Assembly: GCA_904419145.1 (NCBI GenBank)
Contig: CAJFQQ010000006.1
Span: 25,736-89,735 of the forward strand
Direction: 5' to 3'
Length of the DNA: 64,000 bases
From: an uncultured Oscillospiraceae bacterium
GTDB lineage: Bacteria; Bacillota; Clostridia; Oscillospirales; Oscillospiraceae
In this document: positions 31,736-39,532 of the stretch, one piece after another
Numbering within the stretch: the first letter of the stretch is position 1
Layout: each line of letters opens with the position of its first letter
The notes under the pieces: model-generated
Seen by the model: only the letters and a program-made list of their open reading frames with translations
Told to the model about the DNA's origin: nothing
Databases searched by the model: none
Position numbers and translations under genes: made by a program

Positions 31736-32647
31736 TTACTTGAGCATCGAAGCGATTTCCTCAGCGAAGTTGGACTCCTTCTTCTCAATTCCCTCGCCTT
31801 TTTCAAAGCGGACAGCATCCTTAAAGGATACGGTGCCGCCCAGCGCTTTGGCGGAGGATTCAATATACTTCTCGACGCTCATGGAATTGTCCTTCACAAA
31901 CTCCTGCTGCAGCAGGCAGTTTTCAGCGTAGAACTTGTTGAGTTTGCCGGACACAATGTTCTCTTTAACCTTGTCGGGCTTGTTGGCCATCTTGGGATCG
32001 TTGGCCATCTGGGCCAGCATGATCTTCTTCTCCTCATCCAGAACATCCTGGGTCACCTGGCTCTTATCCCAGAAGCGAGGATTCAGAGCGGCAATCTGCA
32101 TAGCCACATCCTTGCCAATGGTCGTTGCATCAATGCCGCCGGTTACCTCCAGGTTCACCAGCACACCGATCTTTCCGCCGGCATGGACATACGGCACGCT
32201 GACGCCCTCGGTGTAGAAAGCGAAGCGGCGGACCTTGATGTTCTCCCCGATGACCAGGACCATCTCCTGCTGCTGCTGCAGCACGGTCAGGTCGGTACCA
32301 TTGTATTTGCAGTCCATCAGGGCGTCCAGGTCAGCAGGTTTGTTAGCAGCCACAGTGGCGGCCACACCCTTCACAAAGTCTACAAATTTCTCATTCTTAC
32401 CCACAAAGTCTGTTTCGGCATTGACCTCAACTACCACGCCGATCCCATCGATTACGGTAGCATAAGCCACGCCCTCAGCAGCAATCCGGCCAGCCTTTTT
32501 GGCGGAAGCAGCCAAGCCCTTTTCGCGCAGAATCTCCACAGCCTTGTCCATGTTGCCATCGGCCTCAGTGAGCGCCTTCTTGCAATCCATCATGCCTACG
32601 CCGGTCATTTCGCGCAGGTTCTTTACATCAGCAGCGGTAAAAGCCAT
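31736..32647 (-). CDS. tsf: Translation elongation factor Ts
   Basis: EF-Ts exchanges GDP for GTP on EF-Tu. The 303-residue protein begins with the UBA-like domain (FTAADVKNLREMTGVGMMDCKKAL). It contains the dimerisation/exchange motif EVNAETDFVGKNEKFVDFV, with the conserved TDFV. ATG at 32647 with GGAGG upstream. It is second in the rpsB-tsf operon, with a 92-base intergenic spacer holding a strong hairpin. Confidence 0.97.
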   Translation of the reverse strand: MAFTAADVKNLREMTGVGMMDCKKALTEADGNMDKAVEILREKGLAASAKKAGRIAAEGVAYATVIDGIGVVVEVNAETDFVGKNEKFVDFVKGVAATVAANKPADLDALMDCKYNGTDLTVLQQQQEMVLVIGENIKVRRFAFYTEGVSVPYVHAGGKIGVLVNLEVTGGIDATTIGKDVAMQIAALNPRFWDKSQVTQDVLDEEKKIMLAQMANDPKMANKPDKVKENIVSGKLNKFYAENCLLQQEFVKDNSMSVEKYIESSAKALGGTVSFKDAVRFEKGEGIEKKESNFAEEIASMLK

Positions 32648-32692
32648 AGGAATAACCTCCAGTAATTTTTAGTATCATTTCAGCATGAAAGA

Positions 32693-32715
32693 TGGGGCGG
32701 GACCTGCCCGCCCCA
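32693..32715 (-). other. Intergenic hairpin between rpsB and tsf
   Basis: A 9-bp GC stem TGGGGCGGG/CCCGCCCCA with a 5-base loop, followed on the minus strand by TCTTTC. It could be a partial terminator or mRNA-stabilising element that sets the S2 to EF-Ts ratio. Confidence 0.6.
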
Positions 32716-32739
32716 TAGGGTTTACCGATTGTTTGGGTT

Positions 32740-33480
32740 TTACTCCGCAGAAGCCTCTTCAGCGGCCTCCGCCTCGGCGGCCTCGGCAATCTGCTCGCCC
32801 TGCTTGCCCTCCAGCATGGCGTTGGCCATGATAGAAGCAATCAGCTTGATGGCACGGATAGCATCGTCGTTGCCGGGGATGGGATAGTCGATCTCATCGG
32901 GATCGCAGTTGGTATCGGCAATAGCCACCACGGGGATGCCCAGCTTGTGGGCCTCGGCGATGGCATTGCGCTCCTTGCGGGTATCCACAATGAACAGGGC
33001 GCCGGGCAGCTTCTTCATTTCCTTCACGCCGCCCAGATACTTCTCCAGCTTCTCGATCTCGCCCATGTGCTTGATGACTTCCTTCTTGGGCAGCATGTCG
33101 AAGGTGCCGTCCTCCTGCATGCGCTTGAGCTGATTCAGGCGGTCAATGCGGGTGCGCATGGTTTTGAAGTTGGTCATCATGCCGCCCAGCCAGCGGGCGT
33201 TGACATAGAACATGTTGCAGCGCAGGGCCTCCTCCTTGATGGCCTCCTGAGCCTGCTTCTTGGTGCCGACGAACAGAAGGGACTGGCCGTTCTCAGCCAA
33301 CTCACGGACAAAGGCATAAGCCTCCTCCAGCTTCTTCACGGTCTTCTGCAGGTCAATGATATAGATGCCATTGCGCTCGGTATAGATATAGGGCGCCATC
33401 TTGGGGTTCCAACGGCGGGTCTGGTGACCAAAGTGGACACCGGCTTCCAGCAGCTGCTTCATGGATACGACATTTGCCAT
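32740..33480 (-). CDS. rpsB: 30S ribosomal protein S2
   Basis: This 246-residue ribosomal protein carries the S2 signatures [37 protein letters not shown], and [19 protein letters not shown]. It has a low-complexity Ala/Glu C terminus ([14 protein letters not shown]). The ATG at 33480 is preceded by GGAGGA. It is first in the rpsB-tsf unit, behind a structured leader of about 110 bases. Confidence 0.98.
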   Translation of the reverse strand: MANVVSMKQLLEAGVHFGHQTRRWNPKMAPYIYTERNGIYIIDLQKTVKKLEEAYAFVRELAENGQSLLFVGTKKQAQEAIKEEALRCNMFYVNARWLGGMMTNFKTMRTRIDRLNQLKRMQEDGTFDMLPKKEVIKHMGEIEKLEKYLGGVKEMKKLPGALFIVDTRKERNAIAEAHKLGIPVVAIADTNCDPDEIDYPIPGNDDAIRAIKLIASIMANAMLEGKQGEQIAEAAEAEAAEEASAE

Positions 33481-33625
33481 GGTACTTCAATTCCTCCAAA
33501 AATTTAGTTTTACCCTCCGGGACCTTCCCTGTTCCGGCCAACCTTCCGTGCGGAAGGCACCGACCGGGTATCCGATCCCGTGCGGAATGCTGAAATATAA
33601 TACCACAATGTTATGGAAATTGCAA
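33481..33625 (-). promoter_or_regulatory. rpsB promoter and structured 5' leader
   Basis: Minus-strand promoter TTGCAA (33620-33625), 17 bases, TATTAT (33597-33602). The leader of about 110 bases contains a hairpin around CCTTCCG-CA-CGGAAGG and several complementary GG/CC blocks. It may bind S2 for autoregulation, as S2 leaders do elsewhere; no match to a named leader family can be confirmed here. Confidence 0.65.
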
Positions 33626-33707
33626 GATGAAATTGGAGGAAATTTTACCTTTTTTCTAAGATTGAACGGTTTTCCGGCAAAATCCCTTCCCTGCTGCGCA
33701 AAGATGC

Positions 33708-33742
33708 AAAAAGAGCCGGGCAGTCCCCTCCGCTGCCCGGCT
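33708..33742 (-). terminator. Terminator after alr
   Basis: A 10-bp stem (33714-33723 with 33733-33742) followed on the minus strand by CTTTTTG. Confidence 0.88.
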
Positions 33743-33761
33743 GTCATCGTTGATCGCGCCG

Positions 33762-34880
33762 CTATTCCACCCACAGGCGCTGAAAGCGGTCCCCCATGTG
33801 GGCGAGGATCTCGTTGGCGATAGTGCCGCACTGCTCCGCCACAGCGCAGGCGGTGATGATCTCACCGCCGTCGCTGCCGATGAAGGTGGCCGCGTCCCCC
33901 TGCCGGACCTGGGGGACCTCCGTCACATCCAGCAGCAGCTGGTCCATGCAGACCATCCCGGCGATGGGGCAGCGGACGCCGTGGAGCAGCATGGCGCCCC
34001 TGCCCTGGGACAGGGCCCGGGGCACGCCGTCGGCGTAGCCCATGGTGACCGCCGCCAAACGGGTGGGCCGGCGGGCGGTGAAGCCCAGGCCGTACCCGGC
34101 GTGCTCCCCCGGAACCAACGTGTGGACAGCGCCCACCCGTGCCCGGGCCGACAGCACCGGACGGAGCCCCGGGGCATAGGCGGCGGTATCCTCCGTGGTG
34201 CTGAGCATCCCATAGAGGGCGATGCCCACCCGGGCATAGCGGCAGCGGAGGTCCCGGTGGCGAAAGACGCCGTAGCTGCTCTGGATGTGGAGGTCCGACA
34301 CCGGGAGCCCGCAGGCGCGCAGCCCGTCCACCGCCCGGTAGAACCGCCGGATCTGCTCCCGGCTGAAGTCAACCGCCTCCTGGTCCTGGGAGTCGTCGGC
34401 ACACAGGTGGGTAAAGAGCCCCTTCACCCGCAGATTGGGATAGCGGAAGATCCGCTCCAGCGTCTCCCCCTCCTGCCAGGGGATCCCTAAACGGTGCATG
34501 CCGGTGTCCAGCTTCACATGGACATCCAGGGGTCGGCCGTAGGCGTTCAGCGCGGCGGCGTAGTCTGCGTCTACCACCGTCTGGGTAAGCCGGGCCGCCT
34601 CCAGCAGCAGGAACTGGGAGGGGTTGGTGTATCCCAGCACCAGGATGGTGCCCCGGGCCCCCTGACGCCGTAGCTCCGCCCCCTCCTCCGCCGTAGCCAC
34701 GCAGAAGTCGTGGACCCCCAGCCTGCACAGCTCCAGCGCCGCGGCAGGCAGCCCGTGGCCGTAGGCGTTGCCCTTCACCACCGCCATCAGATCGCACCCC
34801 TGGGGCAGCTGCGCCCGGAGCAGCGCTACATTATGGGCCAGCGCCGGGCGGCTCAGCTCCAGCCACGCCCGGTCCTTCAT
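33762..34880 (-). CDS. alr: PLP-dependent amino-acid racemase of the alanine racemase family (Alr; possible serine racemase)
   Basis: This 372-residue fold type III PLP enzyme has the lysine motif AVVKGNAYGHG (K about 35). It also has KLDTGMHRLGI, the second catalytic Tyr in AGYGLGF (about residue 267), and CMDQLLLDV. The C-terminal Alr motif that normally holds an active-site Tyr (S-Y-R-x-P-R) reads MGDRFQR, so Asp (about 364) aligns with the Tyr. In VanT-type serine racemases that Tyr is also replaced, by Asn. No VanT membrane domain is present. It overlaps the VanG-like ligase by 4 bases (ATGA). It makes D-Ala, D-Ser or both. Confidence 0.88.
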   Translation of the reverse strand: MKDRAWLELSRPALAHNVALLRAQLPQGCDLMAVVKGNAYGHGLPAAALELCRLGVHDFCVATAEEGAELRRQGARGTILVLGYTNPSQFLLLEAARLTQTVVDADYAAALNAYGRPLDVHVKLDTGMHRLGIPWQEGETLERIFRYPNLRVKGLFTHLCADDSQDQEAVDFSREQIRRFYRAVDGLRACGLPVSDLHIQSSYGVFRHRDLRCRYARVGIALYGMLSTTEDTAAYAPGLRPVLSARARVGAVHTLVPGEHAGYGLGFTARRPTRLAAVTMGYADGVPRALSQGRGAMLLHGVRCPIAGMVCMDQLLLDVTEVPQVRQGDAATFIGSDGGEIITACAVAEQCGTIANEILAHMGDRFQRLWVE

Positions 34881-35923
34881 CCCTTCAATCCCTCCGCGAT
34901 CAGGCAGTTGACGATCTCCTGGAAGGTCATCCCCACCGCCATGAGCATGCCGGGGAAGCGGCTGTGGGCGGTAAAGCCGGGGATCGTATTGATCTCATTG
35001 AATACGATCCGCCCCTCCGGGGTCAGGAACAGATCCACCCGGGCAAAGCCGCTGCACCCTAAAGCGCGGTAGAGCCGCAGGGCGGTGTTCTGGATCTCCG
35101 CCGCCTTGGCCGCCGGAATGCGGGCGGGCACATGGATGGAGGAGGTGATGAGGTTGTACTTCTCCGTGTAGTCGAAGAATCCCTGGCTCAGCTCAATCTC
35201 GTCCACCGCGCCGATGGTCAGGTCGTTGCCCTCCCCCATGACAGCACAGCCCACCTCAAAGCCGGGGATATTCTCCTCCAGCAACACCCGACTGTCGTGG
35301 CGGAAGGCCTCCTCCACCGCCCCGGGCAGCTGGGAGAAGTCCGCCACCTTGGAAATACCGAAGGAGGAACCGCCATTCACCGGCTTGACAAACAGGGGAT
35401 AGCCCAGCTCCTCCCCCAGCAGGCGCAGCGTGGCCTGTCCCACGCCCTGGGGTACCTCCGCCGACCGGGGCACCGCAATGCCCGCCTGGGCCGCCAGCTT
35501 GTGGGCCCGGTCCTTGTCCATGCACAGGGCAGACGACAGCGTCCTGCAGCCGATCACCGGGATACCCGCCAGCTCCAGGAGCCCCTGGACCGTGCCGTCC
35601 TCCCCGTTTTTGCCGTGGAGGACCGGCATGGCGGCGTCGATATAGATGCGGGACACCTGTCCCCCCAGCACGATTACGCCGTGGGTGCCCCGGTCCGGGG
35701 AGAGGATGGCTGGGGTGCAGCGCCCCTCCTCCCGCCAGCGGTCCGCGCCAATGGCCTCCAGGGGGCCGCTGTAGTGGTACCAGTGCCCCTGGCGGGTGAT
35801 CCCCAGCATACAGACGTCGTAGGTGTCCCGGTCAATGGCCCCCAGCACCGCCTGGGCCGACTGGAGGGACACCGCATACTCGTCGGAGCAGCCTCCGAAC
35901 AAAACAGCAATACATCTTTTCAT
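34877..35923 (-). CDS. vanG: D-alanine--D-serine ligase, VanG-like
   Basis: This 348-residue ATP-grasp ligase begins CIAVLFGGCSDEYAVSLQSA. It carries PVLHGKNGEDGTVQG, SSALCMDKDRAHKLAAQAGI, KPVNGGSSFGI, the omega-loop GFFDYTEKYNL, and FNEINTIPGFT. From memory of the family these blocks agree best with VanG-type D-Ala-D-Ser ligases rather than housekeeping Ddl. Peptidoglycan ending in D-Ala-D-Ser binds vancomycin weakly. The coupled racemase gene fits. No vanXY or vanRS is in the window, so an intrinsic chromosomal gene is likely. AAAGGAGA precedes the ATG. Confidence 0.85.
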   Translation of the reverse strand: MKRCIAVLFGGCSDEYAVSLQSAQAVLGAIDRDTYDVCMLGITRQGHWYHYSGPLEAIGADRWREEGRCTPAILSPDRGTHGVIVLGGQVSRIYIDAAMPVLHGKNGEDGTVQGLLELAGIPVIGCRTLSSALCMDKDRAHKLAAQAGIAVPRSAEVPQGVGQATLRLLGEELGYPLFVKPVNGGSSFGISKVADFSQLPGAVEEAFRHDSRVLLEENIPGFEVGCAVMGEGNDLTIGAVDEIELSQGFFDYTEKYNLITSSIHVPARIPAAKAAEIQNTALRLYRALGCSGFARVDLFLTPEGRIVFNEINTIPGFTAHSRFPGMLMAVGMTFQEIVNCLIAEGLKG

Positions 35924-35956
35924 GGAAAAGCCATCTCCTTTGTTTCAGGTAAGATG

Positions 35957-36011
35957 ATTTTACCAGGAACAAATTAAGATGGCCTTTGGATGTGTTTAAG
36001 ATTTCTTTAAG
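35957..36011 (-). promoter_or_regulatory. Putative activator-dependent promoter of vanG-alr with TTTAAG-N5-TTTAAG boxes
   Basis: A perfect direct repeat TTTAAG-ATTTC-TTTAAG is at 35995-36011 (plus-strand reading). On the minus strand a -10 TAAAAT (35957-35962) lacks a good -35, and the repeats lie just upstream of the -35 position. Further CTTAA copies continue at 11-bp steps. Direct hexamers at 11-bp period are typical of OmpR/PhoB-family response regulators, and CiaR uses this exact motif. Confidence 0.6.
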
Positions 36012-36049
36012 GTTTTCTTACTCTTTTCTTATTTTTTCACGGCGCCGGA

Positions 36050-36078
36050 TAGACAGCCGCGGGAGCCTGTGCTATCCT
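36050..36078 (+). promoter_or_regulatory. Putative promoter of the nucleotidyltransferase-like gene
   Basis: TAGACA (36050-36055), 17 bases, TATCCT (36073-36078). The sequence is moderate. Confidence 0.5.
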
Positions 36079-36121
36079 GTTGTCACAGACTGCCGCGGCG
36101 CGGCGAAGGAGGGGATCACTG

Positions 36122-36739
36122 ATGGGAAATTTCTCCCACCTGCGGCAAATCGCTCTGACCCTGCTGGCGCAGCCGGAGCTGTCCGGCATCCTCTATCTGG
36201 CCGGCGGAGCACTCCCCTGGATACTGTCCGGGGAGGATTCCCAGCGCGACCACGGCGACCTGGATTTTGTGGTGGAGGGCAGGGACCTGCCGGTGGTCCG
36301 GCGCTGTCTCCGTGCCGCCGGGCACTACCGGCCGGAGCTGGACTCCCTCTCCCTTCCCTGCAACCACAGGCAGGCGGACTATGGGCTGGAGGCTGTGATC
36401 GACGGCCTTCCCGTCAATTTTGCCCCCTTTACTGTGGAAAACGAGGGGATCTCCCAGCGAAACTTTACCCTGGCTGCGCTGGCCGGCTTTGACGCGCTGC
36501 TGCTGTCCCGCATGGAGCCGCTGTCGAAAGCGGACTATGTGACCGTCTATCCCCTGCCCGGCGGCGGTGTTCTTCCCGCCCTCACGCTGGAGGTGGTGCA
36601 GGCCGCAAAAGAGCACTCCGACCGGGAAAAGGACCACTGGGACCTCGCCCGGCTGCGCGCCCTTCCCATGGATCCGGCGCGGTATCTCCGGGTCCAGCCA
36701 GCCGTTTCGCAGATGCAGATCTCCTATATCGCAGAGTGA
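36122..36739 (+). CDS. Nucleotidyltransferase-fold protein, function unknown
   Basis: This 205-residue protein has an N-terminal pattern resembling LinA/ANT(2'')-type nucleotidyltransferases: LAGGALPWILSG, then RDHGDLDFVVEG with the Asp-x-Asp pair. The central RQADYGLEAVIDGLPVNFAP and a helical C terminus (EHSDREKDHWDLARL) also resemble that group. These families include antibiotic-modifying enzymes and toxin/antitoxin proteins, and nothing here proves a substrate. The ATG at 36122 has GAAGGAGGGG upstream, whereas the longer reading has no ribosome site. It is divergent from the VanG-like ligase and convergent with the YlmC-like gene 8 bases later. Confidence 0.65.
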   Translation: MGNFSHLRQIALTLLAQPELSGILYLAGGALPWILSGEDSQRDHGDLDFVVEGRDLPVVRRCLRAAGHYRPELDSLSLPCNHRQADYGLEAVIDGLPVNFAPFTVENEGISQRNFTLAALAGFDALLLSRMEPLSKADYVTVYPLPGGGVLPALTLEVVQAAKEHSDREKDHWDLARLRALPMDPARYLRVQPAVSQMQISYIAE

Positions 36740-36747
36740 ACGCCGCC

Positions 36748-37035
36748 TCAGAACCAGCGGCGCCCCTTTCTCTTTGGATTGGGCTCCCGCCGCTGGAAGG
36801 ACTTCTCGATCAGGATGATATCGTCCCCAATCTGCTTGATACAGTCCCAGGGGACAATGTAGTCCTCCCCCCTGCCGAACAGTCCAAAAAACCGGCAGGG
36901 GCCCGGCACGATCAGGGCGGATACCTGCCCATCCGGCAGCTTGATCTCCACATCGCCCACGTAGCCCAGGCGGCAGCCGTCGTTGACATTGATGACCTCC
37001 TTGTAGCGCAGCTCCACCATCCTGCACTGCTGCAT
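36748..37035 (-). CDS. YlmC/YmxH family PRC-barrel sporulation protein
   Basis: This 95-residue protein has the PRC-barrel pattern of YlmC/YmxH: ELRYKEVINVNDGCRLGYVGDVE, then ALIVPGPCRFFGLFGR, DYIVPWDCIKQIGDDIILIE, and a basic tail (RREPNPKRKGRRWF). YlmC/YmxH members are annotated as sporulation-associated proteins of unknown biochemical role. ATG 37035 is chosen because AAGGGGGTGA lies just upstream. The longer reading to 37071 lacks a site. A single gene. Confidence 0.85.
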   Translation of the reverse strand: MQQCRMVELRYKEVINVNDGCRLGYVGDVEIKLPDGQVSALIVPGPCRFFGLFGRGEDYIVPWDCIKQIGDDIILIEKSFQRREPNPKRKGRRWF

Positions 37036-37090
37036 CCCATCACCCCCTTGCTCCAGGGTATGCAAGCCCACGGATGTCCTATTCCCTTCT

Positions 37091-37125
37091 ACAAAAAGAG
37101 CCCCGTGCCCTCTTTGGGCACGGGG
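37091..37125 (-). terminator. Terminator of the second ECF sigma operon
   Basis: A 10-bp stem CCCCGTGCCC/GGGCACGGGG (37101-37110 with 37116-37125), followed on the minus strand by TCTTTTTG. Confidence 0.9.
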
Positions 37126-37161
37126 TCGTTTGTCCCTTGATGGCCTTCTTCCCGGTTTGCT

Positions 37162-37806
37162 TCAGCCTGCGGTCTGGCTGCCCGATCCGAGGGCGGCGGG
37201 ATTGTTCACGACAAACTGAATGTCCGCGATCTGCCGGTACATCGTCGTATATACCTCGGTGATCTCAGGGTCGTTTGGGTCGTACTGAACATCGCTGGCC
37301 ATGGCGAGATCATAGGTGCCATCCGCTGTCGCAAAGAGATAGATACAGGGGACCGGTGAGCGCTCTTCCAGCTGCTGCGGGGTCAATGGTTCATCGTAGG
37401 CCAGGCCGACCCAGAAGAGATAGCCTCTGCTCCCCCAGCCGTTGGCGCTCTCGTGGGGAAACAGCGCATACACAGCGCATCCCGCGCCGTCCTCGTCCAT
37501 TTCCACGCCGTACTTTCCCTCCCAGCTGTCCGGCAGGATTAGTGTCAGCCCGATGGCCTCCAGCTCAATGGTCTCCTGTTCCGCCGGGACTTCTACAATG
37601 GTTTCGCTGCTGAAAGCGATCGCGCCGACAGCGCCGCTGCAGATCATCAGGGCAATCACAGCGGCCAACGCGGCGATTTTCCTTGCCATATATGCTCCTC
37701 CCTTTCTGTGATTTGATCCGGCAGTAGATGATAGTTGTCTGTCCGCGGCCTCAACGAGATCCGCATCTACAAGCTCCATCTTATCTAAAAATTCGTCTCC
37801 TCTCAT
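37162..37806 (-). CDS. Membrane-anchored partner of second ECF sigma factor
   Basis: This 214-residue protein has a short cytosolic part (MRGDEFLDKMELVDADLVEAA) typical of clostridial ECF-associated proteins. One hydrophobic segment follows at about residues 42-65 (KIAALAAVIALMICSGAVGAIA). The extracytoplasmic domain contains LPDSWEGKYGVE and a tyrosine-rich C-terminal region. The ATG at 37806 overlaps the sigma TGA (ATGA). The LPDSW block is common in surface proteins next to such sigma genes. An anti-sigma or sensor role is inferred from topology and coupling. Confidence 0.7.
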   Translation of the reverse strand: MRGDEFLDKMELVDADLVEAADRQLSSTAGSNHRKGGAYMARKIAALAAVIALMICSGAVGAIAFSSETIVEVPAEQETIELEAIGLTLILPDSWEGKYGVEMDEDGAGCAVYALFPHESANGWGSRGYLFWVGLAYDEPLTPQQLEERSPVPCIYLFATADGTYDLAMASDVQYDPNDPEITEVYTTMYRQIADIQFVVNNPAALGSGSQTAG

Positions 37807-38363
37807 AGGATATACCCCTCCTTTTCAAGATGTATCCGAAGCTGGTTGCGGCTCCGGAAGAGCGTTGTTTTTACCTTGCTCTCGGAGCAGCCAAAGCGTT
37901 TGGAGATATCGGCGATGGAATCCAGATACCAATAGCGGCGCAAAAAGATATTGCGTTTTTCAACGGGCATGGATGCCAGGAAGCGGTTGATCACATCCGC
38001 AAAGGCCATATCCTCGATCCGGCAGGCGCAGTCGTCGGGGGCGGGGATGCACTGCTCCATCTCGGCACTTAATTCGCAGATGTGCGCGCTTCGTTTCAGG
38101 CTGCCGCGGTACCGACAGCAGTTCAGGGAGATGTGGCGGGTGATCCTTGCCAAAAACGCATACAGGTGTTCCTTTGGGCTGTGGGGCGGGATGGTGTTCC
38201 ATGCTGCCGCATAGGTATCATTTTCACATTCCTCGGCGGTTTGAAAATCCTCTACGATACGATAGGACAGGGTGCGCAGACGCTTTCCATATTTTTCGGA
38301 GGTGTGCCGGAGTGCCGCTTCATCCCTTTCCAAAAACAGGTCAACAATCTTTGAATCGTCCAA
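37803..38363 (-). CDS. ECF-type RNA polymerase sigma factor (paralogue of 10713-11270)
   Basis: This 186-residue protein has region 2 (AEECENDTYAAAWNTIPP) and region 4 (RRYWYLDSIADISKRFGC, then SESKVKTTLFRSRNQL). The start is taken as TTG 38363, not ATG 38372. GAGGAG lies 9 bases before the TTG but directly abuts the ATG, and the TTG start gives MDDSKIVDLFLERDEAAL, matching MEDSKIVELYFDRNETAI of the other ECF factor. It is coupled to its membrane partner by a 4-base overlap. Confidence 0.88.
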   Translation of the reverse strand: MDDSKIVDLFLERDEAALRHTSEKYGKRLRTLSYRIVEDFQTAEECENDTYAAAWNTIPPHSPKEHLYAFLARITRHISLNCCRYRGSLKRSAHICELSAEMEQCIPAPDDCACRIEDMAFADVINRFLASMPVEKRNIFLRRYWYLDSIADISKRFGCSESKVKTTLFRSRNQLRIHLEKEGYIL

Positions 38364-38405
38364 AGCTATCATCTCCTCGTCTCTCTATGAAAGGGCCCTT
38401 CACCC

Positions 38406-38437
38406 CTATAAGCACCAACCGGGCCAGGTTGGTTACA
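38406..38437 (-). promoter_or_regulatory. ECF-like promoter with inverted repeat before the second ECF sigma gene
   Basis: On the minus strand, TGTAACC (38431-38437), then GTGCTTATAG (38406-38415), an ECF-type layout similar to that before the first ECF gene. The spacer contains an inverted repeat ACCAACC-N6-GGTTGGT (38414-38433). Confidence 0.5.
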
Positions 38438-38442
38438 CCTTT

Positions 38443-38494
38443 CAAAAAATAATATCAAAACGCCTCCGAACGCGCAATGCGTCCGGAGGCGTTT
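38443..38494 (-). terminator. Terminator after the COG0523 genes
   Basis: An imperfect stem of about 16 bp (38457-38473 with 38478-38494) around AACGCCTCCG/CGGAGGCGTT, followed on the minus strand by TTTTGATATTATTTTTT. Confidence 0.85.
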
Positions 38495-38583
38495 CGGTTT
38501 CAGTCCGTCAGCCGGGGAAGGAACCTGCTGCATCTGCTTTCGTACCGGCATCCGCAAACGAGGAGGCAGGCGTTCCCTCGTTG

Positions 38584-39522
38584 TCAGAATTGGACGACCT
38601 CAGGGTTGGGCTTCTCACAGGGCTGGACCTCCTCCACCAGCAGCAGCGGCCCGCTCCCCCCCTCATAGAGATTCCAAGAGCAGCGGCGCACCTTGGCGGT
38701 GACCTCCACCCAGTCCCGGGTCTTGAGGGTCTCCTTCTTCTCCCAGGAACAGGGCAGGCCAAAATAGGTAATGTCGTTGGCACAGCAGACCATGGCGTGG
38801 CGGCCCACGGTGAAGTAGTCACCGAACCGCTTGTCCTGGCAGACCACGCCCTTGAACTTCACCGTCTTGTGCAGGTACATGTCCAGATCGTCCATGACCT
38901 CCACATAAAACACGCCGAAGTCGTCGTCCGCGATCTCAATGACCGGCTGGGTGAGGTCAAAGGCGGACACGGTGCCGTCCCGGTAGTCCTCGGAACCGCC
39001 GCCCTCGTCCTCCAGGAAGATGTCCGCCCGGCGGTTCACCATGCGGAGGTTCCGCTTGCGCAGGGAGGCCTTCAGCTCCGGCGTGCAGCGGTTAAAGACG
39101 ATCATGTCCGCCGTGCGGATCTTCTCCATCATCAGCTGGCCCATGTTCTTAGCATAGACGTCAAAGGTGTTGGCGTCCACCATGCACATGATCTGGTACA
39201 GAATCCAGTTGTCCGGCAGGCGGCGGGTGCAGAACTCCTCCATGGACCACATGCCGTTGAACTCCACCAGGATCTGGGTGGGCTTATATTGCTTCTCCAG
39301 CTTCTGGAAATAAGGGATGGTAAGGGCGTCCATATCGTCGGCCTGGATGACGGTAACGCCGTCCAGGGCCCGGGGGTGATAGGATACCTCCCCCTCCTCA
39401 CAGGAGAGCAGCAGCGTCCTCTCCCCTTCGTTAAACCCCTCCTCCAGAACGCCATTGATGAACTGGGTCTTCCCGCTGTCCAGGAAGCCCACGATCATAT
39501 AGACAGGGATCTCTCTTGCCAT
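38584..39522 (-). CDS. COG0523-like G protein fused to a DUF1980/TIGR03943-like domain
   Basis: The 312-residue protein has an N-terminal CobW-like P-loop (YMIVGFLDSGKTQFINGVL, residues about 8-26) and a switch-like EFNGMWSMEEF. The G4 position reads IVFNRCTPE instead of NKxD, and no CxCC metal motif is present. The last about 110 residues (FKGVVCQDKRFGDYFTVGR, MVCCANDITYFGL, DWVEVTAKVRR) resemble DUF1980/YcgQ-type OB-like domains. These are normally separate proteins paired with a permease. It lies 10 bases after the second COG0523 gene. ATG 39522 has GAGGAC upstream. The role is probably metal handling; the fusion is an inference from memory of the families. Confidence 0.7.
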   Translation of the reverse strand: MAREIPVYMIVGFLDSGKTQFINGVLEEGFNEGERTLLLSCEEGEVSYHPRALDGVTVIQADDMDALTIPYFQKLEKQYKPTQILVEFNGMWSMEEFCTRRLPDNWILYQIMCMVDANTFDVYAKNMGQLMMEKIRTADMIVFNRCTPELKASLRKRNLRMVNRRADIFLEDEGGGSEDYRDGTVSAFDLTQPVIEIADDDFGVFYVEVMDDLDMYLHKTVKFKGVVCQDKRFGDYFTVGRHAMVCCANDITYFGLPCSWEKKETLKTRDWVEVTAKVRRCSWNLYEGGSGPLLLVEEVQPCEKPNPEVVQF

Positions 39523-39532
39523 CGCACTGTCC

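Noticed and set aside
36122..36739. Aminoglycoside or lincosamide resistance gene
   Set aside because: Only the general nucleotidyltransferase pattern is visible. There is no mobile context and no substrate-specific motif, so a resistance call is not supported.
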